From Clostridiales bacterium (GTDB lineage: Bacteria; Bacillota; Clostridia; Oscillospirales; Oscillospiraceae), in the NCBI GenBank assembly GCA_022786965.1, contig JALFXH010000146.1, positions 1 to 64,000 on the forward strand: a stretch of 64,000 bases of DNA, given 5' to 3'. Under the pieces are notes generated by a model that worked only from the letters and a program-made list of their open reading frames with translations, did not search any database and was not told the DNA's origin. Below, in pieces: positions 1 to 8,376 of this stretch; position 1 is the first letter of the stretch, and each line of letters opens with the position of its first letter. The translations under genes were made by a program, and so were the position numbers.

Positions 1-187
1 AAATACACGCGCAAGTACAACTTTTGCGCGCGATATGATCTCCTGCAGTTCTTCTGACTTGTACCTCAAACGATTGCTGCCGCTGCCTTCTCAGGTTTCC
101 CCAATGACCGGCTTCCGCCGACGCGGTCAGAATCTCGATACGTACAGCACCGCCCAGTGTGGGGCTTTCCACCCCGTTCTCTTTTCA

Positions 188-217
188 GCTTTCCAACCGG
201 CTTGCGCATTGGAAAGC
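188..217. repeat. Perfect 9-bp inverted repeat
   Basis: GCTTTCCAA at 188-196 is mirrored by TTGGAAAGC at 209-217 around a 12-base loop. There is no T-run next to it, so it is not a clear terminator. It may be a relic of a mobile element end. Confidence 0.45.
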
Positions 218-376
218 ACAGGACATTTTTGTTATGCATTTTAACATCCGTATCTCAGATCCGCAGTGACCTGACAGTAGTCGCAGGCACGGGCGGTGTA
301 ACCTGTGACGCCTACCTTGGAAATCATGTTCATCTCCAGGAAGGAACAGAAAACATAGGCGTTATCATCGATATGG

Positions 377-490
377 TCACCTCCCTCGGCTCTTGGGGTC
401 CGCATAGTCCCGAATGGTGTCACCCAACAGATTGAAGATCATAACGGAGATGAAGATGGCAATACCGGGGGAGAAGGTAATCCACGGTGA
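377..490 (-). pseudogene. C-terminal remnant of an OppC/DppC-type peptide ABC permease
   Basis: The minus strand encodes 37 residues before a TGA at 377-379. They contain SPGIAIF and FNLLGDTIRDYADP, the hallmark C-terminal end of oligopeptide/dipeptide permeases of the BPD_transp_1 family (compare the usual PGLAI...NLLGDGLRDALDP ending). Upstream of residue 1 of this fragment the frame loses any similarity I can see, and no start or transmembrane segments follow, so about 250 residues are missing. It is most likely the end of a lost transporter gene joined to unrelated DNA. The similarity is short but characteristic. Confidence 0.6.
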
Positions 491-697
491 TGTGGACATC
501 AGACCAATTCTTGATAAAAATCTTTCATATCAGCTTGGCCTATTGGCGCAATACGGCGTTATCGTCACTTGCCATACATACAGTATAGCTGCGTTCGGCT
601 GCCTTGTCTTGCACCAATACCTCTACGCTGCCGATTAAATCTTTAGCATGACTTCAATGCCGGAGTCCCAGTTTGCCGGGAAGTGTTTCGTTATGCG

Positions 698-2386
698 TTA
701 TCCGGAACGCTTCTTTTGCGCGGCCCGGATCACGAGCAGCGTGGCCAGCATCATCAAAACCGCCGCAGGCAGCACAATCCATACCGTCTGCACAAAGCCC
801 GCCAGCAGGTAGCCCAGGAAGGACACGCCCGCAACAGTCAGGGCGTAGGGAAGCTGGGTGCTGACGTGTCCAATGTGGTTACAGTCGGCACCGGCGGAGG
901 CCATGATGGTGGTATCGGAGATGGGAGAGCAGTGGTCGCCGCAGACCGCGCCGGCCAGGCAGGCGGAAACGGAAATCACCATCAGCTCGCCGCTGGGGAA
1001 TACCGCGCAGACAATGGGCAGCAGCACGCCGAAGGTGCCCCAGGAGGTGCCGGTAGAGAAGGCCAGACCTGCGCCGATGACGAAGATGATGGCAGGCAGC
1101 AGATTGGCAAGACCGCTGGCAGCGCCCCGCACCAGCTCGGCTACATAAATTTTCGCGCCCAGCATATTGGTGATTCCGGACAGGGTCCAGGCAAAAATCA
1201 GAATCAGGATGGCGGGAACCATGGCCTTGAAGCCATCCACGAAGGAATCCGTGAACTGTGTGAAGGTGATGACCCGCCGGGGCAGGTACAGGAGCATGGT
1301 CACCGCAATGGCTACGAACGCCCCCAGCACCAGCCCCTGGGACGCGTCACATCCGGCGAAAGCATCCACGAAATTGTGGTAGCAGCCGCTTTCCGCGTCG
1401 AAGAAGCCGCCGGTATAGATCATAGCCGTAACACAGGAAATAATCAGCACCACGATGGGCAGCAGCAAATCCAGGACAGTGCCCGTTGTCTCGCCGGAAG
1501 CCTCGTTTTCCCTACTTTCTTTGGACGCGGCTGCCAACTCAGAGCTACGCATCTTTCCGAAATCCAGTCCCATGACGGACGTCACAATGACGCACAGCAG
1601 GGTCAGCAGGGCGTAAAGATTATAGGGAATGGAGCGGATGAACAGGCTCAGCCCCTCCCCCTCCGGCGCGATGCTGGACACAGCCGCGGCCCAGGAGGAG
1701 ATGGGGGCGATGATGCACACCGGCGCAGCGGTGGCGTCGATGATGTAGGCCAGCTTTTCCCGGGAGACTTTGAACTTGTCGGTGACGGGCCGCATGACGG
1801 AGCCCACCGTCAGGCAATTGAAATAATCATCAATGAAAATCACCATACCCAGAATGCTGGTGGAAACCAGCGCGCCGGCCTTGGTTTTGATGCGCTGGCT
1901 GGCCCAGCGTCCGTAGGCGGCGGAACCGCCGGCCTTGTTCACCAGGGACACCATGATGCCCAGCATCACCAGAAAGATCAGGATGCCCACGTTCCAGCTG
2001 TCACAGATTTTTCCGATCATGGTGTCAAAGGTGGTGAGCACCATATTCCAGACATTGCCGTTGGAATAGATCAGCGCGCCGGAGAGAATGCCCACAAACA
2101 AAGAGGAGTAGACCTCCTTGGTCAGCAGCGCCAGCACGATGGCGATGATGGGTGGCAGCAGGGATGCAATCGTAGCGTAAAGCCCCACGCTGCTCCGTGT
2201 CACGGTGATGGCGGCGGTGATATTGGCGTCAAAATCCGGGTCGGAGCCCACGTTGGAGGCATAGTCATCCAGATACGCGGCGGCGTCCTCCCCGCTCAGC
2301 TCCGCCGCCCCGGCGGTGAGGGTCATTGCGCCGAACACTACCGCCAGGATCAGCAGCGGCGCCAGCAATCGAGAGATGGTTTTCAT
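698..2386 (-). CDS. NhaC-family Na+/H+ antiporter-like transporter
   Basis: This 562-residue polytopic membrane protein belongs to the NhaC/COG1757 ion-antiporter superfamily, whose members exchange Na+ for protons or carry organic ions. It begins with a hydrophobic, signal-like segment and an acidic extracytoplasmic stretch (about residues 30-60), followed by some ten or more hydrophobic segments. Family-typical blocks are IFIDDYFNCLTVGSVMRP and GDHCSPISDTTIMASAGAD. I chose ATG at 2386 (MKTISRLL) because AAAGGA lies 10 bases upstream. A GTG at 2416 that overlaps the stop of the kinase gene is the alternative. It is the last gene of the minus-strand catabolic run, so it may carry a substrate or product ion, or only balance sodium. 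Substrate is unknown. Confidence 0.85.
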   Translation of the reverse strand: MKTISRLLAPLLILAVVFGAMTLTAGAAELSGEDAAAYLDDYASNVGSDPDFDANITAAITVTRSSVGLYATIASLLPPIIAIVLALLTKEVYSSLFVGILSGALIYSNGNVWNMVLTTFDTMIGKICDSWNVGILIFLVMLGIMVSLVNKAGGSAAYGRWASQRIKTKAGALVSTSILGMVIFIDDYFNCLTVGSVMRPVTDKFKVSREKLAYIIDATAAPVCIIAPISSWAAAVSSIAPEGEGLSLFIRSIPYNLYALLTLLCVIVTSVMGLDFGKMRSSELAAASKESRENEASGETTGTVLDLLLPIVVLIISCVTAMIYTGGFFDAESGCYHNFVDAFAGCDASQGLVLGAFVAIAVTMLLYLPRRVITFTQFTDSFVDGFKAMVPAILILIFAWTLSGITNMLGAKIYVAELVRGAASGLANLLPAIIFVIGAGLAFSTGTSWGTFGVLLPIVCAVFPSGELMVISVSACLAGAVCGDHCSPISDTTIMASAGADCNHIGHVSTQLPYALTVAGVSFLGYLLAGFVQTVWIVLPAAVLMMLATLLVIRAAQKKRSG

Positions 2387-2412
2387 ATCGCGTAAGTCCT
2401 TTCCAATGGGAT

Positions 2413-3960
2413 TCACTGCCCCGCCAGCGGCGCAAGCCTGTGAGCCAGCTCCGCGGTGGCAGGATACAGCTGGTTGTACAGCGCCTGATATTGGGCGTAT
2501 ACGCTGTGACTTTCCGGATTGGGCGTATAAACTGTCCCTTCCCGGATGTAACGGGTCAGCCTGTCGTAGCTTTCAAACCCCGGGTGCTTCACAGCCAGGG
2601 CCGCCATCATGGCGTCGCCGAAGCAGGCCCCCAGCGTGATCTCCGGCGTGCAGATCGGCGTCCCCAGAATATCCGCGATGATCTGCATCCACACCGGATT
2701 CAGCGTTCCGCCGCCTACTGCTATGATTCTGTCGATTTTCACATTCTCATGGCTGCGCATCCGCGCAATCTGCTGGGCTATGGAATAGCCCACGCCCTCC
2801 AGGGCGCTGCGATACAGGTGCGCGCGGGTGTGCCCCAGCGTCAGACCGAACAGGATGCCCCGGGCAAGCGGGTCATTGACAGGCGTCCGTTCCCCGGCGA
2901 AATAGGGCAGGGTAATCAGACCGTCGCTGCCGGGAGCAATGTCCGCCACGCCTGCCAGCATACTCTGGTAGGCGTCCGGGCCGCCCTCCCCTTCCAGCGC
3001 CTTCGCGTCGGGGAACAGGGTATCCCGATACCATTTCGTCAGGCTTCCGGCGGTGTTGGTTCCCGCGGAGATGTCGCACAGACCGGGCACGATGAATTCC
3101 TCCCGCCAGAGCTGCTCATCGTCCACCAGGCCTTCCGTTCCCAGAATCATATACACCGAGGACCCCAGCTGAAGCATCATCTGGCCGGGGCTGACCACGC
3201 CGCAGCTGATGGCCTCCGCGCCGGAATCGTCTGTGCCGGTAGTCACCGGCGTCCCCTCTGCCAGACCGGTTTCCGCCGCGGCTTCCGCGGTAACGAAGCC
3301 TGCAATGTCTGCTGCCTCCCGCACCTTCGCCAGCTGATCCGGACGGCATACCGGCGCGCACAGCTCCGGCACCGGCTCCCAGGTTTGGGGATCGTACAGC
3401 GGATTGAAGCTGGCAAGTCCCAGAAAACGATCCACCACATAGCTGCCTGTCAGCTTTGCGGTGATGTAGGTGGAGCCGGTAATGAACTTGCAGGTTTTTG
3501 CGTAGACCTCCGGCTCCTTGTTCTTGATCCACAGGATTTTCGGCATGACGTCGCTGGAGCACAGGGGCCTTCCATACCATTTTCGGATTTGTTCTTCCCC
3601 ATACAGCTGGGTCAGCTGCTCCATTTCATCGGTAGCCCGGGCGTCGATGCCGTAGAGAATCGCCTTACGCAGGGGCCTGCAATGCTCATCCACCGGCAGG
3701 CAGTCCGCTCCCAGCGCGCTGGCGCCTACGGCTTTGACCTGTCTGGGGTCAATCCCGGTCTGCTTCAGAAGGCTCCGGCTGATGGTGCAGAAATCTCCCC
3801 ACCAGTCCTTTTCCGCGTCGTGCTCATAATGACCGGGCTGGGGATTCGTCATTTCGTGTTGGGTGGAGCTGACGGCAATGACCTTGCCGGCATCGTCCAT
3901 AATCACGCCCTTGCTGGAATTGGTTCCTGTGTCAATTCCCATAAAATATGCCTGTGACAT
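2413..3960 (-). CDS. FGGY-family carbohydrate kinase (xylulokinase-like)
   Basis: A 515-residue, full-length FGGY kinase that phosphorylates a ketose or polyol with ATP in the cytoplasm. The N-terminal phosphate loop is GIDTGTNSSKGV. The C-terminal half carries PYFAGERTP and the nucleotide-site block AVGGGTLNPVWMQIIADILG, the usual FGGY_N and FGGY_C order. A ribosome site (AGGAGG) sits just before ATG 3960, only a few bases after the upstream HAD gene ends at 3962. With the BtpA and HAD genes it forms a tight three-gene unit, which suggests it acts on a pentulose, hexulose or related sugar released by the locus. The exact substrate cannot be read from the sequence; xylulokinase is only the nearest familiar name. 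Confidence 0.85.
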   Translation of the reverse strand: MSQAYFMGIDTGTNSSKGVIMDDAGKVIAVSSTQHEMTNPQPGHYEHDAEKDWWGDFCTISRSLLKQTGIDPRQVKAVGASALGADCLPVDEHCRPLRKAILYGIDARATDEMEQLTQLYGEEQIRKWYGRPLCSSDVMPKILWIKNKEPEVYAKTCKFITGSTYITAKLTGSYVVDRFLGLASFNPLYDPQTWEPVPELCAPVCRPDQLAKVREAADIAGFVTAEAAAETGLAEGTPVTTGTDDSGAEAISCGVVSPGQMMLQLGSSVYMILGTEGLVDDEQLWREEFIVPGLCDISAGTNTAGSLTKWYRDTLFPDAKALEGEGGPDAYQSMLAGVADIAPGSDGLITLPYFAGERTPVNDPLARGILFGLTLGHTRAHLYRSALEGVGYSIAQQIARMRSHENVKIDRIIAVGGGTLNPVWMQIIADILGTPICTPEITLGACFGDAMMAALAVKHPGFESYDRLTRYIREGTVYTPNPESHSVYAQYQALYNQLYPATAELAHRLAPLAGQ

Positions 3961-3961
3961 G

Positions 3962-4750
3962 CTAATTGCCTCCTAATATAAAGCGTTCGATGATTTCCGC
4001 AGCCGCGTCGTGATCGCAGTCCTGTTCCGTCACATAGTCCGCCGCGGCTTTTACCTCCGGCAGGGCGTTGGCGACTGCCACACCGATACCCGCTCCCTGA
4101 ATCATGGGCAGATCATTGGTGTAATCCCCCGCCGCGACGACCTGATCCGCAGAAATGCCCAGCAGCGCCATCAGCCGCTGCAAACCGTTCCACTTGCTGA
4201 TATTCTGGGCCATAATATCGGTACAGGTGTCTTCGGAGGGTGTGAAACTCAGCGGAAGTTCCCGCTCCGCGATCCATCGGCAAATCGGTTCCCGGTCTAC
4301 TGTGGCCATAAAGCCCTCCACGGACTGCCAGGGTGTCTGCGCCAGCTGATGATAGCGCGCCGGACTGGTGCCTAAATAGTCGATGTATTCCTGCAATCCC
4401 GCATTCCACCTGTTGACGCCCCAGTAGTCTGCGCTGATAACGTGCAGCTGCCAGTGCGCTTCCAGACAGTGGAGAATCAGCGTTCTGGCCGCCTCCGGGG
4501 GGATGGTCTCGTTGAACAGCACGGCCTTGTCCGACGTGCGAATCAGCTTTCCGCCGTTGTTCAGCAGCAGATAATCCGCGAAGGCGCTCTCGGGCCAGAA
4601 GGAGAACATATCGATGTCCCGCCGCCCGGTGGCGAATACCACCCGATGACCCAGGCTTCTGGCCCGGGTAAGAGCCGCTTTGGTCTTCTCGCCCAGGTGC
4701 CCCTGCCGGTTCACGGCGGTGCCGTCCAGATCCATGGCCAGCAGCTTCAT
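3962..4750 (-). CDS. HAD-superfamily Cof-type sugar phosphatase
   Basis: This 262-residue protein has the HAD motif I MDLDGTAV (both Asp residues present), motif II FATGR, and the C-terminal GDYTNDLPMIQGAGIGVAVANA block that is motif IV of the Cof/IIB subfamily. Such enzymes dephosphorylate sugar phosphates or flavin nucleotides in the cytoplasm. Its ATG overlaps the stop of the BtpA gene by four bases (ATGA), so the two are translationally coupled. In this setting it may clear or recycle a phosphosugar made by the neighbouring kinases. Substrate is not predictable from the motifs. Confidence 0.85.
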   Translation of the reverse strand: MKLLAMDLDGTAVNRQGHLGEKTKAALTRARSLGHRVVFATGRRDIDMFSFWPESAFADYLLLNNGGKLIRTSDKAVLFNETIPPEAARTLILHCLEAHWQLHVISADYWGVNRWNAGLQEYIDYLGTSPARYHQLAQTPWQSVEGFMATVDREPICRWIAERELPLSFTPSEDTCTDIMAQNISKWNGLQRLMALLGISADQVVAAGDYTNDLPMIQGAGIGVAVANALPEVKAAADYVTEQDCDHDAAAEIIERFILGGN

Positions 4751-5592
4751 ATTTCCCGTTCCTCCAGCTCTGAGCGGAGCCGGTAAACCACATCCATAAA
4801 TTCCCGAACTCTCCGAACGTCCACCCGCAGATTCTCCAGCCGTTCATTCTCCAGCCTGCCGCCCTGCTTAAAGTAGGTGCCTACCACGGCAGCGTCTCCA
4901 AGGCGCAGCTTCCGCTCGATGGTGTCCGGCCGGCAGCCGGTATTGCAGAGCACTGCCACCTCCGGCGCCGCCTGCTTCACGCTGGCGATCAGCGCGTCAT
5001 CCACGTCCTGACCGGCGGCGTTGGCACTGATGCACAGACCATCCGGATGGGCCTTGAAGATGGTGGAGCGGGCAATCTCCGACAGTGGCCGGGTGTCCAG
5101 ATTTCTGTCTGACTCCGGGTTGATAAAATAGAGCATTTTCAGATCATCCAGATGCAGTGCCGATTTTCGCCGCAGAAGCGCGGAAAAGTCGTTGTTGTAC
5201 AGGCCGCCATCACCCACATAAACACCACTGAAGGTCCCCCGGACAAAATCCGCGTCTACAGCAGCGGCCAGCTCCAGCGTGGCTTCTCCATCGGAAATGC
5301 AGTCCACGCCGAAGGGGACACGAATGCTGTCACGCAGGCAGCCTACCACATAGGCCATGGCTGCCGGCGTCACAAAATTCATATGGCGCTGGTAGGGCAG
5401 GCTGAATTCATTGGAAATCAGAATGCCGTCTACACCGCCGTCCTGAAGCGCGGCCAGATCGGCCTTTGCGTGCTCCACCACCACCGCCATGGAATCCCCA
5501 TAGCGGAATCTGGGATCTCCTGGCAGAGGATCGAGATGCAGCATGGCAATAATGGGCTTTTTGACATGAAATAGTTGTTCGGTCCAAAGCAT
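4747..5592 (-). CDS. BtpA/SgcQ-family TIM-barrel protein
   Basis: A 281-residue member of the BtpA family (photosystem I assembly protein BtpA in cyanobacteria, SgcQ in E. coli sugar operons). The family is a TIM barrel, and in heterotrophs it sits beside sugar kinases and transporters as a probable nucleosidase or aldolase-like enzyme. Visible blocks are PIIAMLHLDPLPGDPR, DGGVDGILISNEF and ADFVRGTFSGVYVGDGG. I chose ATG 5592 (MLWTEQ) because AAAGGAG lies 7 bases upstream; an in-frame ATG at 5610 has no such site. The gene follows an intrinsic terminator and overlaps the HAD gene. The function is undetermined. Confidence 0.75.
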   Translation of the reverse strand: MLWTEQLFHVKKPIIAMLHLDPLPGDPRFRYGDSMAVVVEHAKADLAALQDGGVDGILISNEFSLPYQRHMNFVTPAAMAYVVGCLRDSIRVPFGVDCISDGEATLELAAAVDADFVRGTFSGVYVGDGGLYNNDFSALLRRKSALHLDDLKMLYFINPESDRNLDTRPLSEIARSTIFKAHPDGLCISANAAGQDVDDALIASVKQAAPEVAVLCNTGCRPDTIERKLRLGDAAVVGTYFKQGGRLENERLENLRVDVRRVREFMDVVYRLRSELEEREI

Positions 5593-5608
5593 ACACATTC
5601 TCCTTTGC

Positions 5609-5636
5609 AAAAAAGCTCCCAGGCACAGCCGGGAGC
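5609..5636 (-). terminator. Intrinsic terminator between the SIS deglycase and btpA-like genes
   Basis: On the minus strand GCTCCC and GGGAGC pair around a 10-base loop and are followed by TTTTTT. It lies only some 15 bases before the btpA-like start, so it may act as a partial stop that lowers expression of btpA, the HAD gene, the FGGY kinase and nhaC relative to the frl genes. A second GC hairpin (TTTGGGGGC / GCCCCC) lies close by. Confidence 0.65.
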
Positions 5637-5706
5637 AGACAACCCCTCACGCCTCCCGCTTTGGGGGCCAAAGCCCCCGCAGCAGGAAGTAAGGAGAGGA
5701 AAAATA

Positions 5707-6771
5707 TCAATAATCAAACTGTCGGTAGTAACGGCGGATGGACAGCGGATGGCGCAGGAACAGCTCCATGTAAGCATCCACACGGTTGTTCACGGCGTGC
5801 ATCATCAGATGGGACAGGGAACCCCGGAACTCGGGGCTGATGCCCTCCATGGGCAGCTCCTTCGTGTCAATGATGGTATAGTTGCCGCAGACTTTGGGCA
5901 GGAACCGGGCTACCCGCTCCGCCAGAGGACGCTGCTCATCCTCACCCATGAACAGGGTGACGGGGGTATCCGCCACCAGAATCTCCTGCATACCATGGAA
6001 GAACTCGGGGCAGGTAATGGACTTGGTGCGAATCCACATCTGCTCCTCCCAGTAGCACATGGCGTAGGAGTAGGTGGCGCCCCACTGGTTGCCGGCGCCC
6101 ACAAAGTAGTGGGGAAGATCGGGATGCTCCTTCAGGAAGGCAACCTTCTTTTCCGCGTAGTCGTAAGCCCATGCGTCGGAGATTTTCTCAATGTTCACCA
6201 GATCCAGTGCCAGGTGGGCTTCCATCTCCTGATTGTAGCGGTCATAGTCGGGGAACTCACCATTCTTGTACATCAGGTAATTGGCGACCATGTAGAATTT
6301 CAGCTGCTCGTTCTTGGGATAGACCACCAGATGATCCCACTTGCCTTCCTGGGTCAGCAGGGAGCCGGGGGTGTCAATGAAGGCGAATACCCGAACGCCC
6401 TGAGCCTTCACCGTGTCGATGAGCTGCACCATTTCCTTGGTGTTGCCGGAGACGGTGGAGTAGATGATGACAGAGCGGCTGGTCAGGCGCTTGTTGCCGG
6501 TGGTCAGGTACTCCGCGGCATTCTCCACATAGACTGGCAGAGAAGACTTGCCCCGCATATAGACTTCAACCTGCATAGCGGAAGCGTAGGTGCCGCCGAT
6601 GCCGATGAAATAGATGTTGTCAAAGCCTTCCTCCCAGATCTGATCCACAATCTTCTCAATCTGGGGACGCAGAGCCAGCGCGCCATTGACACTGTCGATA
6701 TCGCCCTGCTCGTTGAAGTTACGCAGGCAGGCACCCTTGGCCTCAGCCCACGTTTTAGATTCGTAATTCAT
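5707..6771 (-). CDS. frlB: FrlB-like SIS-domain phospho-Amadori deglycase
   Basis: A 354-residue protein with two SIS sugar-phosphate isomerase folds but no glutaminase domain. FrlB-type enzymes split fructoselysine 6-phosphate into lysine and glucose 6-phosphate in the cytoplasm. The first SIS has YFIGIGGTYASA and IIYSTVSGNTKE. The second has PEFFHG, matching the EFRHG block of E. coli FrlB and FraB where catalytic Glu and His lie. The C-terminus RRYYRQFDY parallels the FrlB ending RRYYGGLVEY. It lies downstream of two GntR genes, a FrlD kinase and an esterase on the same strand. AAAGGA lies 11 bases before the ATG. The close relatives FraB (fructose-asparagine) and GfrF cannot be excluded, so substrate is uncertain while the deglycase class is fairly sure. 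Confidence 0.8.
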   Translation of the reverse strand: MNYESKTWAEAKGACLRNFNEQGDIDSVNGALALRPQIEKIVDQIWEEGFDNIYFIGIGGTYASAMQVEVYMRGKSSLPVYVENAAEYLTTGNKRLTSRSVIIYSTVSGNTKEMVQLIDTVKAQGVRVFAFIDTPGSLLTQEGKWDHLVVYPKNEQLKFYMVANYLMYKNGEFPDYDRYNQEMEAHLALDLVNIEKISDAWAYDYAEKKVAFLKEHPDLPHYFVGAGNQWGATYSYAMCYWEEQMWIRTKSITCPEFFHGMQEILVADTPVTLFMGEDEQRPLAERVARFLPKVCGNYTIIDTKELPMEGISPEFRGSLSHLMMHAVNNRVDAYMELFLRHPLSIRRYYRQFDY

Positions 6772-6808
6772 ACTATTTTCGATCCTTTCTTATCAAAAAG
6801 ACGATTTG

Positions 6809-7609
6809 TTAATAGATTGGTGTGTTTTTCATATCCATATTGCGAAAGAATTGGAAAGCGTACTGAATCGCTTTGTCCCAATAGGGCCATTCGTGATCCC
6901 CCGGCGCTTCCAGATACATATGGCCATAGCCCGCTTTTTCCGCCGCCCGGCGGAAGGCCTGATTGTCCTCATAGAGAAAATCCGAGGTGCCGCACAGCTG
7001 GATAAGCCTTGGGCGCTGGGGATTGCCCGCCTGCTGACAGACCAGAGAAATCACATCCTCTTTCTCGGAAGGCAGACCTGCGGCTCCGTGCAGGGCGCGC
7101 AGCTCCTGTGGCAGAAGATCCGGCCACTGACCGGACATCACCTGCCGGGCAAGTCTCGGATAGTTCAGGACACCGGACAGGGAGGCAATTCCGGAAAACC
7201 GTTCCGGACGGTTCAGGCCAACCTTCACAGCGCCGTAGCCACCCATGCTCTCGCCGGCAATGAAGGTGTTTTCCCGGCTGCTGTCAAAGCGGAACCATTT
7301 TTCGCAGATCTTCGGAAGCTCGTCCGCAATATAGGTAAAGTATCGTGGTCCGGAGACGCTGTCGCAGTAAAAGCTCCGCTGAACCTCCGGCATGACTATG
7401 ATAAAATTGTACTTCTTGGCATAGTATTCAATCTTGGAAAACCGAGTCCACTCCCCGCTGTTGGCGGATAGTCCGTGCAGCAGGTACAGCACCATGGGCT
7501 CTCCACTGAATACCGGTGTCACATCATTGGACAGTTCTGGAAAGATCACCCGCAATTGGGTGGTCATTGCCAGACATTCGGAGTAAAAATCCCCCGTAAA
7601 CAATCCCAT
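6809..7609 (-). CDS. Alpha/beta-hydrolase esterase (FrmB/tributyrin-esterase type)
   Basis: A 266-residue cytoplasmic alpha/beta hydrolase of the esterase D/FrmB group. It shows LLHGLSAN (oxyanion region), the nucleophile elbow GESMGGYGA with catalytic Ser, GTSDFLYEDN with the probable Asp, and GDHEWPYWD with the probable His, so the triad appears complete. AAGGAG precedes ATG 7609 by 7 bases. It sits between a GntR regulator and the FrlB-like deglycase in one run, which suggests it removes an ester or acyl group from a glycated or acylated substrate before or after phosphorylation. No such gene occurs in the E. coli frl operon. The actual substrate is unknown. Confidence 0.8.
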   Translation of the reverse strand: MGLFTGDFYSECLAMTTQLRVIFPELSNDVTPVFSGEPMVLYLLHGLSANSGEWTRFSKIEYYAKKYNFIIVMPEVQRSFYCDSVSGPRYFTYIADELPKICEKWFRFDSSRENTFIAGESMGGYGAVKVGLNRPERFSGIASLSGVLNYPRLARQVMSGQWPDLLPQELRALHGAAGLPSEKEDVISLVCQQAGNPQRPRLIQLCGTSDFLYEDNQAFRRAAEKAGYGHMYLEAPGDHEWPYWDKAIQYAFQFFRNMDMKNTPIY

Positions 7610-7627
7610 TGTTTTACTCCTTCCGCG

Positions 7628-8350
7628 TTATCGCTGGAAGTGCACAGTAAACCGCCCCTTGTCTCCCCGGGTATAGCTGCGGCTCTGCTCGATGATGCGT
7701 CCCTGCTCATCATAGCTTGTACATTCAAACAGAAGCACTGGCGTCTGGGTGGTAATACCCAGCAGATTGGCATCATTGGGTTCCAGATGCACCATATCCA
7801 GCGTCTGCCGTGCCCGCTCCAGCTTGATTCCGTACAGCTCGTAGATTTCGTACAGGGAAAATACAGAAAGGTCAATGCCCTGAATCTTGGGCACCAGATT
7901 CCGCGGAACAAAAATCTCTTCCAGGGAAACCGGCTCGCCATTGCCATAGCACATCCGCTTGATATAGAAGATCTCGTCTTCCGGATGTATCCCAAACATC
8001 ATGGCATATTTCGCCCCGGCAGGACGTATCATTTTCTTGAGAACCTTGATGGAGGGCGTCACATTTCGATCCAGCATGGTCTGGGTAAAACCTTTCAGTA
8101 CTTCCAGATCCCGTTCGATACGGGTTCCCAGGACAAAGACGCCTTTTCCAGCTACACGCCGCAGCAGACCTTCATTCACCAAAGTGTCAATGGCGTTGCG
8201 AACGGTCTGCCGGGTCACGGCGTACTCATCCGCCAGCTCATTTTCGGAGGGCAGCGCCGTACAGGGCGCAAATTCCCCAGTCTCGATTTTATAGCGAACG
8301 ATCTCGCGAAGCTGCATATACAGGGGCGTCAATCCGCTTGCTTTGTCCAT
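7628..8350 (-). CDS. GntR-family transcriptional regulator with UTRA domain (first)
   Basis: A 240-residue regulator with an N-terminal GntR winged helix (about residues 5-75, including LPSENELADEYAVTRQTVRNAI) and a C-terminal UTRA effector domain (about 95-235) of the HutC/FrlR type, which binds sugar phosphates or related metabolites. GGAGGG is placed 6 bases before ATG 8350. It lies within the minus-strand run between frlD and the esterase gene, so it is probably co-transcribed with the pathway it controls. A second UTRA regulator is two genes upstream. The shared TGGTATA-like half-sites in the divergent region around 14.56-14.77 kb are candidate operators. Confidence 0.88.
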   Translation of the reverse strand: MDKASGLTPLYMQLREIVRYKIETGEFAPCTALPSENELADEYAVTRQTVRNAIDTLVNEGLLRRVAGKGVFVLGTRIERDLEVLKGFTQTMLDRNVTPSIKVLKKMIRPAGAKYAMMFGIHPEDEIFYIKRMCYGNGEPVSLEEIFVPRNLVPKIQGIDLSVFSLYEIYELYGIKLERARQTLDMVHLEPNDANLLGITTQTPVLLFECTSYDEQGRIIEQSRSYTRGDKGRFTVHFQR

Positions 8351-8376
8351 AGGGCTCCCTCCGAAATTGTTTTTTC

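Larger units (their letters stand above)
1..697. other. Left-edge stretch with no intact gene
   Basis: I find no complete gene here. The only recognisable coding trace is a permease tail on the minus strand (377-490). A minus-strand frame is open from about position 180 to the window edge but shows no domain I recognise. Short open frames on both strands lack convincing ribosome sites. The stretch looks like gene debris bordering the catabolic locus that starts at 698. Confidence 0.5.

Noticed and set aside
683..2395. 570-codon open frame on the plus strand
   Set aside because: It is antisense to the NhaC-like gene, rich in His, Gln and Gly as expected from mirrored GC-biased codons, and shows no domain.
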